From Sanguibacter hominis ATCC BAA-789 (GTDB lineage: Bacteria; Actinomycetota; Actinomycetes; Actinomycetales; Cellulomonadaceae): a stretch of 64,000 bases of DNA. The position numbers were made by a program, and so were the translations under genes. Location of the stretch: contig NZ_JAAXOW010000001.1 of the NCBI RefSeq assembly GCF_012396185.1, forward strand, positions 1,054,001-1,118,000, read 5' to 3'. The first letter of the stretch is position 1. Each line of letters starts with the position of its first letter. Shown piece by piece: positions 17,072-26,051 of the stretch. The notes under the pieces were generated by a model. The model saw nothing but the letters and a program-made list of their open reading frames with translations, was not told where the DNA came from and ran no database searches.

Positions 17072-18292
17072 ATGGCATTCGGCGGGCCCTATCGGGCGAT
17101 CCTTGCGCGCCCTGGCGCGGCTCAGTTCTCGATCTCCGGGCTGATCTCCCGCTTCCCGATGGCCATGGTCGGCATCGGCGTCGTGCTCATGATCCAGGGC
17201 CTGTACGGCTCGTACGAGCTCGCGGGGCGCGTCTCCGCCGTCTACGTCCTCGCGCAGGCCGTGTGCGGCCCGCAGATCGCGCGGCTGATCGACCGGCACG
17301 GCCAGGCCCGCGTCATGCGGCCCCTCCTCGCCGTCTCCGCCACCGGCATCACAGGCCTCATGATCGCCGCAGTGTCTGACGCGCCGTCGTGGGCGCTGTA
17401 CGTGATCGCGGCCCTCGCGGGCTCGACGATCGGCTCGATGGGCACCCTCGTGCGCGCCCGCTGGACCCTCCTGCTCGACAACCCGCACGACATGCACACC
17501 GCCTACTCGCTCGAGGCGGCGCTCGACGAGGTCGTCTTCGTCCTGGGGCCGGTGCTCGCGACGTGGCTCGCGACGTCGGTCACCCCGTGGGCCGGTCTCG
17601 TGTTCCCCATCGTGGCGATGCTCGCCGGCGGCTACTGGTTCCTCTCGCTCAAGGCGACCGAGCCGGTCCCCGTCCCGCAGACGAAGGCTGAGCGCCCGCC
17701 GACCGTGCTGCGGTTCGGTGCGATGGTGATGCTCGTCCTCGTGTTCGTCGCCCTGGGCGGCGTGTTCGGCGCGGGCGACGTCGCCACGATCGCGTTCGCC
17801 GAGGAGCAGGGCAACAAGGGTGCCGCGGGCATCGTGCTCGCGATCTTCGCGGCGGGCTCGCTCGTCTCGGGTCTCTGGTACGGCTCGCGTCGCTGGGTCG
17901 CGCCGGTCTGGGCGCGCTTCACCGCGGCGATGCTCGCGCTCGCGGGCGGGGTCGCGCTGTTCCCGCTCGTGAGCTCGCTCCCCGCGCTCGCGGGCGTCAT
18001 GTTCGTCACCGGCCTGGCGATCGCGCCGTCGCTCATCGGCGGCAACGGGCTCGTCCAGCTGATCGTCCCTCCGGCCCAGCTCACCGAGGGCCTCACGTAC
18101 GTGGGCACGGCTCTGGGCGTGGGCGTCTCGTTCGGCTCGTCGATCGCGGGCTCGCGGATCGACGCTGCGGGTCCGCACGCCGGGTTCATCGTGGCGATCG
18201 TGTGCGCGGGGACGGGCGCGGCGCTGGTGCTCGCGTCGATGGGGATCTTGCGTCGCTCGAGCACGCGGCGGGTCGTCGACGACGTCGACTGA
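17072..18292 (+). CDS. MFS transporter
   Basis: 406-residue major facilitator superfamily protein with about twelve membrane segments. The cytoplasmic loop between segments 2 and 3 (RLIDRHGQARVMRPL) is a diverged form of the MFS signature. The DUF-like relatives in actinobacteria are annotated only as MFS transporters and the substrate is unknown. The ATG at 17072 has no clear ribosome binding site; GAGAAT lies 6 nt upstream, a weak match to the leaderless pattern. It follows lysE by 52 nt in the same direction, so co-transcription with the amino acid exporter is possible. A GC-rich hairpin ends it. Confidence 0.88.
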   Translation: MAFGGPYRAILARPGAAQFSISGLISRFPMAMVGIGVVLMIQGLYGSYELAGRVSAVYVLAQAVCGPQIARLIDRHGQARVMRPLLAVSATGITGLMIAAVSDAPSWALYVIAALAGSTIGSMGTLVRARWTLLLDNPHDMHTAYSLEAALDEVVFVLGPVLATWLATSVTPWAGLVFPIVAMLAGGYWFLSLKATEPVPVPQTKAERPPTVLRFGAMVMLVLVFVALGGVFGAGDVATIAFAEEQGNKGAAGIVLAIFAAGSLVSGLWYGSRRWVAPVWARFTAAMLALAGGVALFPLVSSLPALAGVMFVTGLAIAPSLIGGNGLVQLIVPPAQLTEGLTYVGTALGVGVSFGSSIAGSRIDAAGPHAGFIVAIVCAGTGAALVLASMGILRRSSTRRVVDDVD

Positions 18293-18309
18293 CCTGCGCT
18301 GCGCTCGTA

Positions 18310-18337
18310 CGCCCGTCCCGCTCGTGCGGGGCGGGCG
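18310..18337 (+). terminator. Terminator after the MFS gene
   Basis: Arms 18310-18321 and 18326-18337 pair over 12 bp with one G-U, loop TCGT, followed by TTCGTG. Confidence 0.65.
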
Positions 18338-18433
18338 TTCGTGCATCTGGGACACGTGAACCTCTGGCGCAACCGTGACTTTCCGGGCACCGTGTTGCCA
18401 TGACTCGCGAACCAGTACCTAGTTTGGGAGATT

Positions 18434-18448
18434 GCTAGCCTGGCTAAC
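18434..18448. promoter_or_regulatory. Inverted repeat upstream of the carotenoid operon
   Basis: GCTAGCCTGGCTAAC holds TAGCC/GGCTA arms about one base, 46 nt upstream of crtE. It is the only symmetric element in the 200-nt leader region and overlaps TAGCCT, a possible -10 box. It may bind a MarR-like CrtR or another regulator, but no regulator gene lies next to the operon. Confidence 0.4.
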
Positions 18449-18493
18449 CACTTTCCGTTACCCTGAGCCGTACCCGAGAGCGCAGGAGCAGCA

Positions 18494-19591
18494 ATGGTCA
18501 CCGTCACCGCACCGAGCATCACCGCGCCGCAGCGCCAACCCGCTACCCAGGCCACCCCGTGCGAAGCCTTCTTCGCCGCCGGCGATCACCACGCCGAGCT
18601 CCTCGACCCGCCCGGCACGGCCTACCGAACCCTGTGGGAAGCGATGCGCGACGCCGCCGGCGGCGGCAAGGGCGCCCGCCCCCAGCTCGTCACACGCACC
18701 TACGCGGCGCTCGGCGGCACCGACCTCGAGGTCGCCGCCCACGTCGGCGACGCGGTCGAGCTCCTGCACGGCGCGTTCGTCATGCACGACGACGTGATCG
18801 ACCACGACACCACCCGGCGCGGCCGGCTCAACGTGAGCGGCCAGCTCGCGCGGCGAGCCCGCGCCGCCGGAGCCTCCCCCGGGGCCGCCACAGCGTTCGG
18901 CGACGCCGCAGGCATCCTCGCCGGCGACCTCGCGATCGCCGGCGCCATCACGGCCGTCGCCCGCACCAAAGCCCCCCAGCACGTCGTCGCCAAGCTCCTC
19001 GAGCTCTTCGAAGAGGCCATCCGCACGACCGCCGCCGGAGAGCTCGCCGACGTCGAGCTCAGCCTCGGCACCGTCGAGCCCAGCCTCGAGGACGTCCTGC
19101 AGATGGAGGAACGGAAGACCGCCGTCTACTCCTTCGTCCTCCCGCTCCAGGCCGCCGCGACCCTCGTCGACACCGAGCGCGCGACGAGCATCCTGCCGAT
19201 CCTCGACCTGCTCGGCCGCCACCTCGGGCTCGCGTTCCAGCTGCAGGACGACGTGCTCGGCACGTTCGGCGACCCCGCGCACACCGGAAAGTCCAACCTC
19301 ACCGACCTGCGCGAGGGCAAGCACACGCCGATCATCGCCCACGCCCGCACCACCGGTGCCTGGGAGAGCGTCGCGCCGTACCACGGCGCCGCCGACCTCG
19401 ACGAGCAGGGCGCAGCGATCGCCCGTGCCGCGCTCGAGGCATGCGGCTCGCGTGCGTTCGTCGAGGCGCTCGCGTTCGACCACATGGCTGCCGCCCGCGC
19501 GCTCGCACGCGCCGCAAGCCTGCCCCACGACCTGGTCGAATGGCTCGGAGCGCTCCCCTCCCGGGCAGCACGTCAGTCGCGCGCAGCATGA
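18494..19591 (+). CDS. crtE: Geranylgeranyl diphosphate synthase
   Basis: 365-residue trans-prenyltransferase of the polyprenyl synthetase family that builds C20 geranylgeranyl diphosphate from IPP and allylic diphosphates, the first step of the carotenoid pathway. First Asp-rich motif HDDVIDHDTTRRG (DDVID at residues 99-103) and second motif QLQDDVLGTFGD (251-260) are both complete. The ATG at 18494 has AGGAG five bases upstream, one of the few clear ribosome binding sites at an operon start here. First gene of the crt operon; its stop overlaps crtB by 4 nt. Unlike C. glutamicum, no transporter gene separates crtE from crtB. Confidence 0.95.
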   Translation: MVTVTAPSITAPQRQPATQATPCEAFFAAGDHHAELLDPPGTAYRTLWEAMRDAAGGGKGARPQLVTRTYAALGGTDLEVAAHVGDAVELLHGAFVMHDDVIDHDTTRRGRLNVSGQLARRARAAGASPGAATAFGDAAGILAGDLAIAGAITAVARTKAPQHVVAKLLELFEEAIRTTAAGELADVELSLGTVEPSLEDVLQMEERKTAVYSFVLPLQAAATLVDTERATSILPILDLLGRHLGLAFQLQDDVLGTFGDPAHTGKSNLTDLREGKHTPIIAHARTTGAWESVAPYHGAADLDEQGAAIARAALEACGSRAFVEALAFDHMAAARALARAASLPHDLVEWLGALPSRAARQSRAA

Positions 19592-20484
19592 CCGCCGCCG
19601 ACAGAGCCCGGTACGACGACGCCGCGCTGCGCGCCAGCTCGACCATCATCGACGCCTACTCGACGAGCTTCGGGCGCGCCGCCCGCATGCTCGCGGAACC
19701 CGTCCGGACGCAGGTGCGCAGCATCTACGGCCTCGTGCGCCTCGCCGACGAGATCGTCGACGGCGCGTTCGACGGGACGACGGTCGAGGACCGCCGCGCG
19801 CTGCTCGAGGACCTCGAGGCCGAGACGGCCCGCGCCGTGGAGCGCGGCTACTCCACCAACCTGACCGTGCACGCGTTCGCCCTGACCGCCCGAGCCGCGG
19901 GCATCGACGCGGAGCTCACCGGGCCGTTCTTCGAGTCCATGCGCACCGACCTCGCCCGCACCGAGCACGACGCGTCGTCGCTCGACGCGTACGTGCACGG
20001 GTCCGCAGAGGTCGTCGGGCTCATGTGCCTGCGCGTCTTCCTCCTCGACACCCCCGGCACCGCCACGGACCGTCAGCGACGCTACGAGCACCTCGCGCCC
20101 GGCGCCGTCGCGCTCGGGGCGGCCTTCCAGAAAGTGAACTTCCTGCGCGACCTCGCCGCCGACCGCGACGAGCTCGGCCGCAACTACCTCCAGGTCGCGC
20201 CCACCCGCCTCACCGACACCGAGCGCGACCACATCCTCGACGACATCGACCGCGACCTCGCGACCGCCCGCGCGACGATCGGCGAGCTGCCCCGCTCGAG
20301 CCGCCGCGGCGTCCACGCCGCGCATGCCCTCTTCGCTGCGCTCTCGCACCAGCTCCGCCGCACGCCCGCCGCGACGATCGCCGCGCGCCGTGTGCGCGTC
20401 CCCACCCGCACCAAGATCGCCGTGCTCGCCCGCGTCGCCCTCGCCGACGCCCGCCCCGGCCGAACCCGTGAGGTGACATCGTGA
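19588..20484 (+). CDS. crtB: Phytoene synthase
   Basis: 298-residue squalene/phytoene synthase condensing two geranylgeranyl diphosphates to C40 phytoene. First Asp-rich motif LADEIVD (DEIVD 54-58) and second FLRDLAADRDELGRNYL (from 185) are intact. Start ATG at 19588 lies within the end of crtE (ATGA overlap) and its own stop overlaps crtI (GTGA), so translation of the three genes is coupled. Confidence 0.95.
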   Translation: MTAADRARYDDAALRASSTIIDAYSTSFGRAARMLAEPVRTQVRSIYGLVRLADEIVDGAFDGTTVEDRRALLEDLEAETARAVERGYSTNLTVHAFALTARAAGIDAELTGPFFESMRTDLARTEHDASSLDAYVHGSAEVVGLMCLRVFLLDTPGTATDRQRRYEHLAPGAVALGAAFQKVNFLRDLAADRDELGRNYLQVAPTRLTDTERDHILDDIDRDLATARATIGELPRSSRRGVHAAHALFAALSHQLRRTPAATIAARRVRVPTRTKIAVLARVALADARPGRTREVTS

Positions 20485-22154
20485 CCCGCAGCCGAGTCGT
20501 CGTCGTCGGAGCCGGCATCGCCGGCCTCGCCACCGCCGCGCTCCTCGCCCGCGACGGGCACGACGTCGAGGTCATCGAACGGCGCGACGACGTCGGCGGC
20601 AGGTGCGGCGTCTGGGAGTCCGACGGCTTCGTCTTCGACACAGGCCCGTCCTGGTACCTCATGCCCGAGGTGTTCGACCACTTCTTCGAGCTCATGGGCA
20701 CGACCACCGCCCGCGAGCTCGACCTCGTGCGGCTCGACCCCGCCTACCGGGTCATCACCGAGGACGACGCCGCGACCGGCCGCGCACCGCTCGACGTCCG
20801 CTCAGACCTCGAGGACTCCGTCACCCTGTTCGAGACCGTCGAGCCCGGCGCGGGCGAGCGCCTGCGCGCCTACCTCAAGCTCGCACGCGACGCATACGAG
20901 CTCGCCGTCGAGCGCTTCCTCTACACGAGCTTCCAGTCGCTGCGGCCGCTCTTCCACCGCGACGTGCTGCGGCGCACCGGCACGCTCATGTCCCTGCTGC
21001 TGCGCCCGCTCGACAAGCACGTCGCCCGGTCGTTCCGCGACCCGCGGCTGCGCCAGGTGCTCGGCTACCCGGCCGTGTTCCTCGGCACGAGCCCCGACCG
21101 TGCTCCGAGCATGTACCACCTCATGAGCCACCTCGACCTAGCCGAGGGCGTGCGCTACCCCCAAGGCGGCTTCGGCACCGTGATCGACGCCGTCCGCAAG
21201 GTCGCGCTCGAGGCGGGCGTCTCCATCGTCACCGGCACCGAGGTCACCGCGGTCCTCACCCGCGAGGGCCGCCACCCCGGCACCGAGCGGTCCGGCCGCT
21301 CCCCGCGCACGTCACGCACGGGGCGCGCGCACGTCACCGGGGTCGAGGTCCGCGACGCCGACGGGACGCACCTCGTCCCGGCCGACGTCGTCGTCGGAGC
21401 GGGCGACCTGCACCACCTCGAGACGCGCCTGCTCCCTGAGAACCTCCAGACCTACCCGGAGCAGTGGTGGGCGGGCCGCGACCCGGGTCCAGGCGCCGTC
21501 CTCGTGCACCTCGGCGTGCGCGGCGAGCTGCCCCGGCTCGTCCACCACACGCTGCTCTTCACGTCCGACTGGGACGCCAACTTCGACGCCGTCTACGGCA
21601 AGAATCCGCGCGTCCCCGACCCCGCCTCGCTGTACGTGTGCACGCCGTCGCGCACCGACCCGAGCGTCGCGCCCGACGGCCACGAGAACATCTTCATCCT
21701 CGTGCCCGTCCCCGCCGACCCCACGGACGGGCCGAGCCTCGGCCGCGGCGGGATCGACGGCGCAGGCGACGCCGCGGTCGAGAGCGTCGCCGACGCCGCG
21801 ATCGCCCAGGTCGCCGCGTGGACAGGCGTCACCGACCTCGCCGAGCGGATCGTCCTGCGCCGCACCGTCGGTCCGGGCGACTTCGCCACCGACCTGCTCT
21901 CCTGGCGCGGCGGCGCCCTCGGGCCCGCCCACACCCTGCGGCAGAGCGCGATGCTCCGCGGGCGCAACGCGTCCCGCCACGTCGACGGGCTCCTGTACGC
22001 GGGCGGCTCCACCATCCCCGGGATCGGCCTGCCGATGTGCCTCATCAGCGCGGAGATCGCGCTCAAGAGGTTGCGCGGCGACACGTCCACCGGGCCGCTG
22101 CCCGCCGACACCCTGCGCCACCGCCCGCCCGTGACCCCCGGACGTCCGGCGTGA
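20481..22154 (+). CDS. crtI: Phytoene desaturase
   Basis: 557-residue FAD-dependent desaturase that converts phytoene to lycopene. The N-terminus has the dinucleotide-binding signature VVVVGAGIAGLATAALLARDGHDVEVIE; the C-terminus has the carotenoid-oxidoreductase motif DGLLYAGGSTIPGIGLPMCLISAEIALKRL. A serine/arginine-rich insert near residues 258-280 (HPGTERSGRSPRTSRTGR) is longer than in most relatives and looks like a surface loop. GTG start at 20481 overlaps the crtB stop and has AGGTG upstream. Confidence 0.95.
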   Translation: MTRSRVVVVGAGIAGLATAALLARDGHDVEVIERRDDVGGRCGVWESDGFVFDTGPSWYLMPEVFDHFFELMGTTTARELDLVRLDPAYRVITEDDAATGRAPLDVRSDLEDSVTLFETVEPGAGERLRAYLKLARDAYELAVERFLYTSFQSLRPLFHRDVLRRTGTLMSLLLRPLDKHVARSFRDPRLRQVLGYPAVFLGTSPDRAPSMYHLMSHLDLAEGVRYPQGGFGTVIDAVRKVALEAGVSIVTGTEVTAVLTREGRHPGTERSGRSPRTSRTGRAHVTGVEVRDADGTHLVPADVVVGAGDLHHLETRLLPENLQTYPEQWWAGRDPGPGAVLVHLGVRGELPRLVHHTLLFTSDWDANFDAVYGKNPRVPDPASLYVCTPSRTDPSVAPDGHENIFILVPVPADPTDGPSLGRGGIDGAGDAAVESVADAAIAQVAAWTGVTDLAERIVLRRTVGPGDFATDLLSWRGGALGPAHTLRQSAMLRGRNASRHVDGLLYAGGSTIPGIGLPMCLISAEIALKRLRGDTSTGPLPADTLRHRPPVTPGRPA

Positions 22155-22504
22155 CCGGCTGGTACCTCGGCGCGCTCGCCCTCTCGTTCGCGGGCGTCGT
22201 CACGATCGACGCCCGCTGGAAGGTCGCCCTCTTCGCCCGCGAGCGCCGCGCCCGCGCCCTCACGGTCGCGGTGACGCTCGTCGGCGCGGTCGGCTTCCTC
22301 GTGTGGGACGCCGTCGCGATCTCCCGCGGGTTCTTCGGCCGCGGCGAGAGCCCCGCGATGCTCGGGATCGAGGTCGCGCCGCACCTCCCCGTCGAAGAGC
22401 TCGTGTTCGTGACGTTCCTCAGCTATCTCACGCTCGTGGTGTTCGCCGGCGCGCTGCGCCTCCTCGGGCAGGACGCGCGCACGACGCCGGAGGTCAGGTC
22501 GTGA
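22151..22504 (+). CDS. crtYe: C50 carotenoid cyclase subunit (CrtYe type)
   Basis: 117-residue integral membrane protein of the lycopene cyclase domain family, with three hydrophobic segments and the conserved ending HLPVEELVFVTFLSYLTLVVF. With the next gene it forms the heterodimeric cyclase of C50 carotenoid pathways: CrtYe/CrtYf gives epsilon rings (decaprenoxanthin), CrtYg/CrtYh gamma rings (sarcinaxanthin); sequence alone does not decide which here. GTG start overlaps crtI by 4 nt. Confidence 0.85.
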   Translation: MTGWYLGALALSFAGVVTIDARWKVALFARERRARALTVAVTLVGAVGFLVWDAVAISRGFFGRGESPAMLGIEVAPHLPVEELVFVTFLSYLTLVVFAGALRLLGQDARTTPEVRS

Positions 22505-22866
22505 CGTACCTGGACCTCGCCGTCATCGCGCTCGCGGTCGTCGTCGTGCTGCACGTCGCGTGCGTCGTCGTCGCACGACGGCGCGGCACGCTCCCGCCGC
22601 GGTTCGCCCTCGCGGTCGCCGTGACCGTGGTCGTCCTGTGCGTCCTGACCGTCGTGTTCGACTCGCTCATGGTCATGTCCGACCTGTTCCGCTTCGACGA
22701 GGACCGCCTCACCGGCGTGATCCTCTGGCGCGCGCCGCTCGAGGACCTCGCCTGGCCGCTCGCGGCCGGGCTCCTCCTGCCCGCCCTGCGCGTCGCGCTC
22801 GCGCCCCGCCCGAGCCACCCCGCGTCCCCCGCCTCGACCGACCGCCAGCTCCAGGAGCACGCATGA
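22501..22866 (+). CDS. crtYf: C50 carotenoid cyclase subunit (CrtYf type)
   Basis: 121-residue second half of the heterodimeric cyclase, three hydrophobic segments, with the family motif FRFDEDRLTGVILWRAPLEDLAWPL. It acts with the crtYe product on the elongated C50 flavuxanthin-type intermediate at the membrane. GTG start at 22501 overlaps crtYe by 4 nt; the C-terminal Pro/Ser/Gln tail is poorly conserved. Confidence 0.85.
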   Translation: MTYLDLAVIALAVVVVLHVACVVVARRRGTLPPRFALAVAVTVVVLCVLTVVFDSLMVMSDLFRFDEDRLTGVILWRAPLEDLAWPLAAGLLLPALRVALAPRPSHPASPASTDRQLQEHA

Positions 22867-23765
22867 CCTCCCGCGACGCCGTCGCCCACCACCCCGAGCG
22901 CACGAGCCTGCTGCGCGGCCTCGTCGGCACGTCCCGACCCCTGTCGTGGATCAACACCGCCTACCCGTTCGCCGCGGCCTACCTCCTGGCCGGAGGCGAC
23001 CGGTGGTGGCTCATGGCCGTCGCGACCGTGTTCTTCCTCGTGCCGTACAACCTCGCGATGTACGGGATCAACGACGTCTTCGACTACGAGTCCGACCTGG
23101 CCAACCCGCGCAAGGGCGGCGTCGAGGGCATCGTCCTGGACCGGCGCCTGCACCGCGCGACGCTGTGGGCGTCCGCGCTCACGTGCCTGCCGTTCGTCGT
23201 CGTGCTCGTCGCCGCGGGCACGGTCGCGTCGACCGCGGTGCTCGCCGTGTCGCTGTTCGCCGTCGTCGCGTACTCGGCGCGCGGGCTGCGCTTCAAGGAG
23301 AAGCCGGTCCTCGACTCGCTCACGTCCTCGACGCACTTCGTGTCGCCCGCCGTCTTCGCCGTGACGCTCGCCGGCGGCGACTTCACCGCACCCGTGATCG
23401 CGGTGCTCGCCGCGTTCTTCGCGTGGGGCGCCGCATCGCAGGCCTTCGGCGCCGTGCAGGACGTGCGCGCCGACCGCTCCGCCGGGATCGCGTCCATCGC
23501 GACCGTGCTCGGCGCGCGACGCACCGTCCGGATCGCGATCGGCGGCTACCTGCTCGCGGCCGTGCTCATGCTCGGCGCAGGCTGGCCCGGGGTCCTCGGC
23601 GCCGTCATCCCGCTGGGCTACGCCGTGTCGATCGCACCGTTCCGCACCCTCACGGACGACGACTGCGAGCGGGCCAACGTCGGCTGGCGCCGATTCCTCT
23701 GGCTCAACATGGTCGCGGGCTTCCTCATCACGCAGCTCGTGATCGTGATCCTGCTGCAGCGCTGA
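22863..23765 (+). CDS. crtEb: Lycopene elongase
   Basis: 300-residue UbiA-family membrane prenyltransferase that adds two C5 units to lycopene to give a C50 carotenoid. First Asp-rich motif NDVFDYESD at residues 70-78 and second motif AVQDVRADRSAGIASIAT are intact, and about eight membrane segments are visible. It ends the operon; only 12 nt separate it from the convergent SDR gene and no hairpin is seen there. ATG start overlaps crtYf by 4 nt. Its presence with split cyclases makes a yellow C50 pigment the likely end product. Confidence 0.93.
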   Translation: MTSRDAVAHHPERTSLLRGLVGTSRPLSWINTAYPFAAAYLLAGGDRWWLMAVATVFFLVPYNLAMYGINDVFDYESDLANPRKGGVEGIVLDRRLHRATLWASALTCLPFVVVLVAAGTVASTAVLAVSLFAVVAYSARGLRFKEKPVLDSLTSSTHFVSPAVFAVTLAGGDFTAPVIAVLAAFFAWGAASQAFGAVQDVRADRSAGIASIATVLGARRTVRIAIGGYLLAAVLMLGAGWPGVLGAVIPLGYAVSIAPFRTLTDDDCERANVGWRRFLWLNMVAGFLITQLVIVILLQR

Positions 23766-23777
23766 GCGGCCTGCGGC

Positions 23778-25331
23778 TCACGCCCTCCCGCCGGCGCCCG
23801 TCGCGTCATGACGGGCGGCAGCCGCGAGCAGGTTGCGCGCCATCGCCGGGAAGATGAGCGCGTGGAACGGCCAGATCGCCCACCAGTACGCCTTGCCGCG
23901 CAGCCCGCGCGGAAAATAGATCGCCCGCTGCCGGTAGCGCGTCCCACCACCCTCCGCCGGCTCGACCACCATCTCGAGCCACGCCGAGCCCGGCACGCGC
24001 ATCTCCGCGCGCAACCGCAGCAGGTGCCCGCGCTCGATCGCCTCGACCCGCCACCAGTCCACCGCGTCACCCACCACGAGCCGCTCCGGGTGCCGCCTCC
24101 CCCGCCGCGCACCGACACCACCGACAAGCTTGTCGAGAATCCCGCGCACCGCCCACGCGACCGGCAGCGAGTACCAGCCGTTGGCCCCGCCCACGCCCTC
24201 GACGACCCGCCACGCGTCCGCGACCTCGACGCGCGCCGCCGTCCGCTCCCGCTCGTCGACGTACACGGTCAGGCCCGCCCACGCCGGGTCGCTCGGCAGC
24301 GGGTCCGCCGGCACGCCCGACGACGCCCCCGCCCACGTCGTCTCCACGTCGCCGCGGCTCATCTTGCCCAGCGCCAGCCGCACCGCCTCGCGGTACGGCG
24401 TCAGCCCGCCCGGCGGCAGCGGCACGAACCGGTCGATGTCGTGCTCACGGCTCACGGCGTCGTGCTGGAGAGACTGCACGAGCGGCACAGCCATGCCGTG
24501 CGGGATCGGCGTCACGAGCGTCACCCACCAGCCCGCGAGCCGCGGCGCAGGCGTCGGCAGCGAGTAGATGCGACGCCTGGGCAGGCCCGCCTCGTGCATG
24601 TACCCGTACATGAGCGCCGCATACGTCAGGACCTCGCGCGAGCCCAGGTCGAACCGGCGGCTCACCTCGAGCGGCACGCCGACCGCCCCGACGAGGTAGT
24701 GCAGCACGTCACGCACCGCGATCGGCTCGATCCGGTTGCGCACCCACGCCGGCGCCGGCATGACCGGCAGGTTCTCCGTGAGGTGCCGGATCATTTCGAA
24801 CGACGCCGAGCCCGACCCGATCACCACGCCCGCCTGGTAGACGATCGTCGGGACGCCCGACGCGAGCAACGCCTCACCCACCGCCGTCCGCGAGCGCATG
24901 TGCGCCGACAGCTCGACGCCGTCCGGGTGCAGGCCGCCCAGGTACACGATCCGCCGCACCCCAGCCCGCCGAGCCTCGCGGGCGACCGAGCGCGCCATGT
25001 CGAGCTCCGTCGTCTCGAAGTCGCCGCTCGCCCCCATCGAGTGCACCAGGTAGAACAGCACGTCTACGTCGCCCGCCGCGTCGTCGCCCGCGCCGTCGGG
25101 CCGCAGGGCGCGGGCCGTGTCTCCCGCGTCGCCCAGGTCACCCTCGACGACCTCCACGTCCCCGCGCCACGGAACCTCCGCGAGCCTGCCCGCGTCGCGG
25201 GCCAGCACCTTGACGCGGTGCCCCGCTGCGAGCAGCTCCGGGACGAGCCGTCCGCCGAGGTACCCGGTCGCGCCGGTCACGAGCACGGTCACGGGCGAGG
25301 GCAAGAGCTGCGGGGCTGCGACGTCGTCCAT
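23778..25331 (-). CDS. NAD(P)-binding SDR fused to DUF2867
   Basis: 517-residue two-domain protein. Residues 10-310 are an extended SDR/NmrA-type Rossmann domain (VLVTGATGYLGGRLVPELLAAGHRV near the N-terminus; FYLVHSMGASGDFETTELD resembles the YbjT group). Residues about 340-510 match DUF2867, which is often fused to such domains and may bind a hydrophobic ligand. A redox or epimerase role on an unknown substrate is plausible. Start ATG at 25331 has CAGGCT exactly 6 nt upstream, a one-base variant of the leaderless pattern. Convergent with the carotenoid operon, 12 nt away. Confidence 0.86.
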   Translation of the reverse strand: MDDVAAPQLLPSPVTVLVTGATGYLGGRLVPELLAAGHRVKVLARDAGRLAEVPWRGDVEVVEGDLGDAGDTARALRPDGAGDDAAGDVDVLFYLVHSMGASGDFETTELDMARSVAREARRAGVRRIVYLGGLHPDGVELSAHMRSRTAVGEALLASGVPTIVYQAGVVIGSGSASFEMIRHLTENLPVMPAPAWVRNRIEPIAVRDVLHYLVGAVGVPLEVSRRFDLGSREVLTYAALMYGYMHEAGLPRRRIYSLPTPAPRLAGWWVTLVTPIPHGMAVPLVQSLQHDAVSREHDIDRFVPLPPGGLTPYREAVRLALGKMSRGDVETTWAGASSGVPADPLPSDPAWAGLTVYVDERERTAARVEVADAWRVVEGVGGANGWYSLPVAWAVRGILDKLVGGVGARRGRRHPERLVVGDAVDWWRVEAIERGHLLRLRAEMRVPGSAWLEMVVEPAEGGGTRYRQRAIYFPRGLRGKAYWWAIWPFHALIFPAMARNLLAAAARHDATGAGGRA

Positions 25332-25386
25332 CTCCCCAGCCTGCGGCGTCCGGCGGGGACGCGCAGCCCGAGCCGAGCCGCCCGGG

Positions 25387-25881
25387 TCAGGCGCGCCAGT
25401 GCGTCGTGACGACGTCCGCGAGCGCACGCACGAGCGCCCGGACGGTCACGACCTGCCACACCGCGCCGTGGACGACGATGTCGTCGAAGCGTCGAGCGTC
25501 AGGACGCGCCATCGCGCGCCGCACCACCTCGACCACGGGCATCGTCCCCGGGACCGTCACCGGCCCCCAGTCCACGACCTCCCCCACCTGGCGGCGGGCG
25601 AGCAGCGCGCGACCGTACCCGAGCGTCCCGGCGCTCAGCGCCAGATGGCGCTCACGGGAGATCAGGCCGACACGGTCGGCGTCGTCGCTGCTGCACACCG
25701 CGACCGATGTCACGTACGCCGGCCGGAAGATCTCCGCGACGACCGGATAGAGCGTCGTCGCCTCCACCACGTCGATCGGGGCGGCGAACCGACCGACCGG
25801 TGCGAACGGGTCGTCGAGGCGGTCGATCGCGGACTCGTGGCGGCGGCCGTCAAGGTGCGGCGCGATGGTGCGGGTGATCAT
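25387..25881 (-). CDS. CBS-domain-like small protein
   Basis: 164-residue soluble protein. It contains two strand-helix repeats resembling a CBS pair: residues 35-85 with YVTSVAVCSSDDADRVGLISRERH, and a second half centred on RFDDIVVHGAVWQVVTVRALVRALAD. The segment between, LGYGRALLARRQVGEV, resembles CBS regions preceding GGDEF domains in other bacteria, but no GGDEF domain follows here. It may sense a nucleotide; the output partner is unknown. ATG at 25881 is supported by CAGGAT 6 nt upstream; a longer frame to 25947 looks non-coding. Confidence 0.65.
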   Translation of the reverse strand: MITRTIAPHLDGRRHESAIDRLDDPFAPVGRFAAPIDVVEATTLYPVVAEIFRPAYVTSVAVCSSDDADRVGLISRERHLALSAGTLGYGRALLARRQVGEVVDWGPVTVPGTMPVVEVVRRAMARPDARRFDDIVVHGAVWQVVTVRALVRALADVVTTHWRA

Positions 25882-26008
25882 GGATCGATCCTGCACAGCC
25901 CACCACCGGGAACGAAGCCCTGCACGAGAACGTGGCTCAACGTTCATCGCCCCGCCCCCGCCACGTCACCCGGCGCCGCGGACCCGCACGCCGGGCCGCA
26001 AGGTTCGC

Positions 26009-26014
26009 TAGAGT
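26009..26014 (+). promoter_or_regulatory. -10 box of the NfeD/flotillin operon
   Basis: TAGAGT 38 nt before the GTG at 26052; a short leader with AAGGA follows. Confidence 0.4.
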
Positions 26015-26051
26015 GCGGCCCACGGCACAGTGCCGCGGGGGAAGGAACAGC

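Noticed and set aside
18434-18448. DtxR/IdeR iron box before crtE
   Set aside because: GGCTAAC resembles half of the TTAGGTTAG/CTAACCTAA site, but the symmetry centre is different and the other half does not match.
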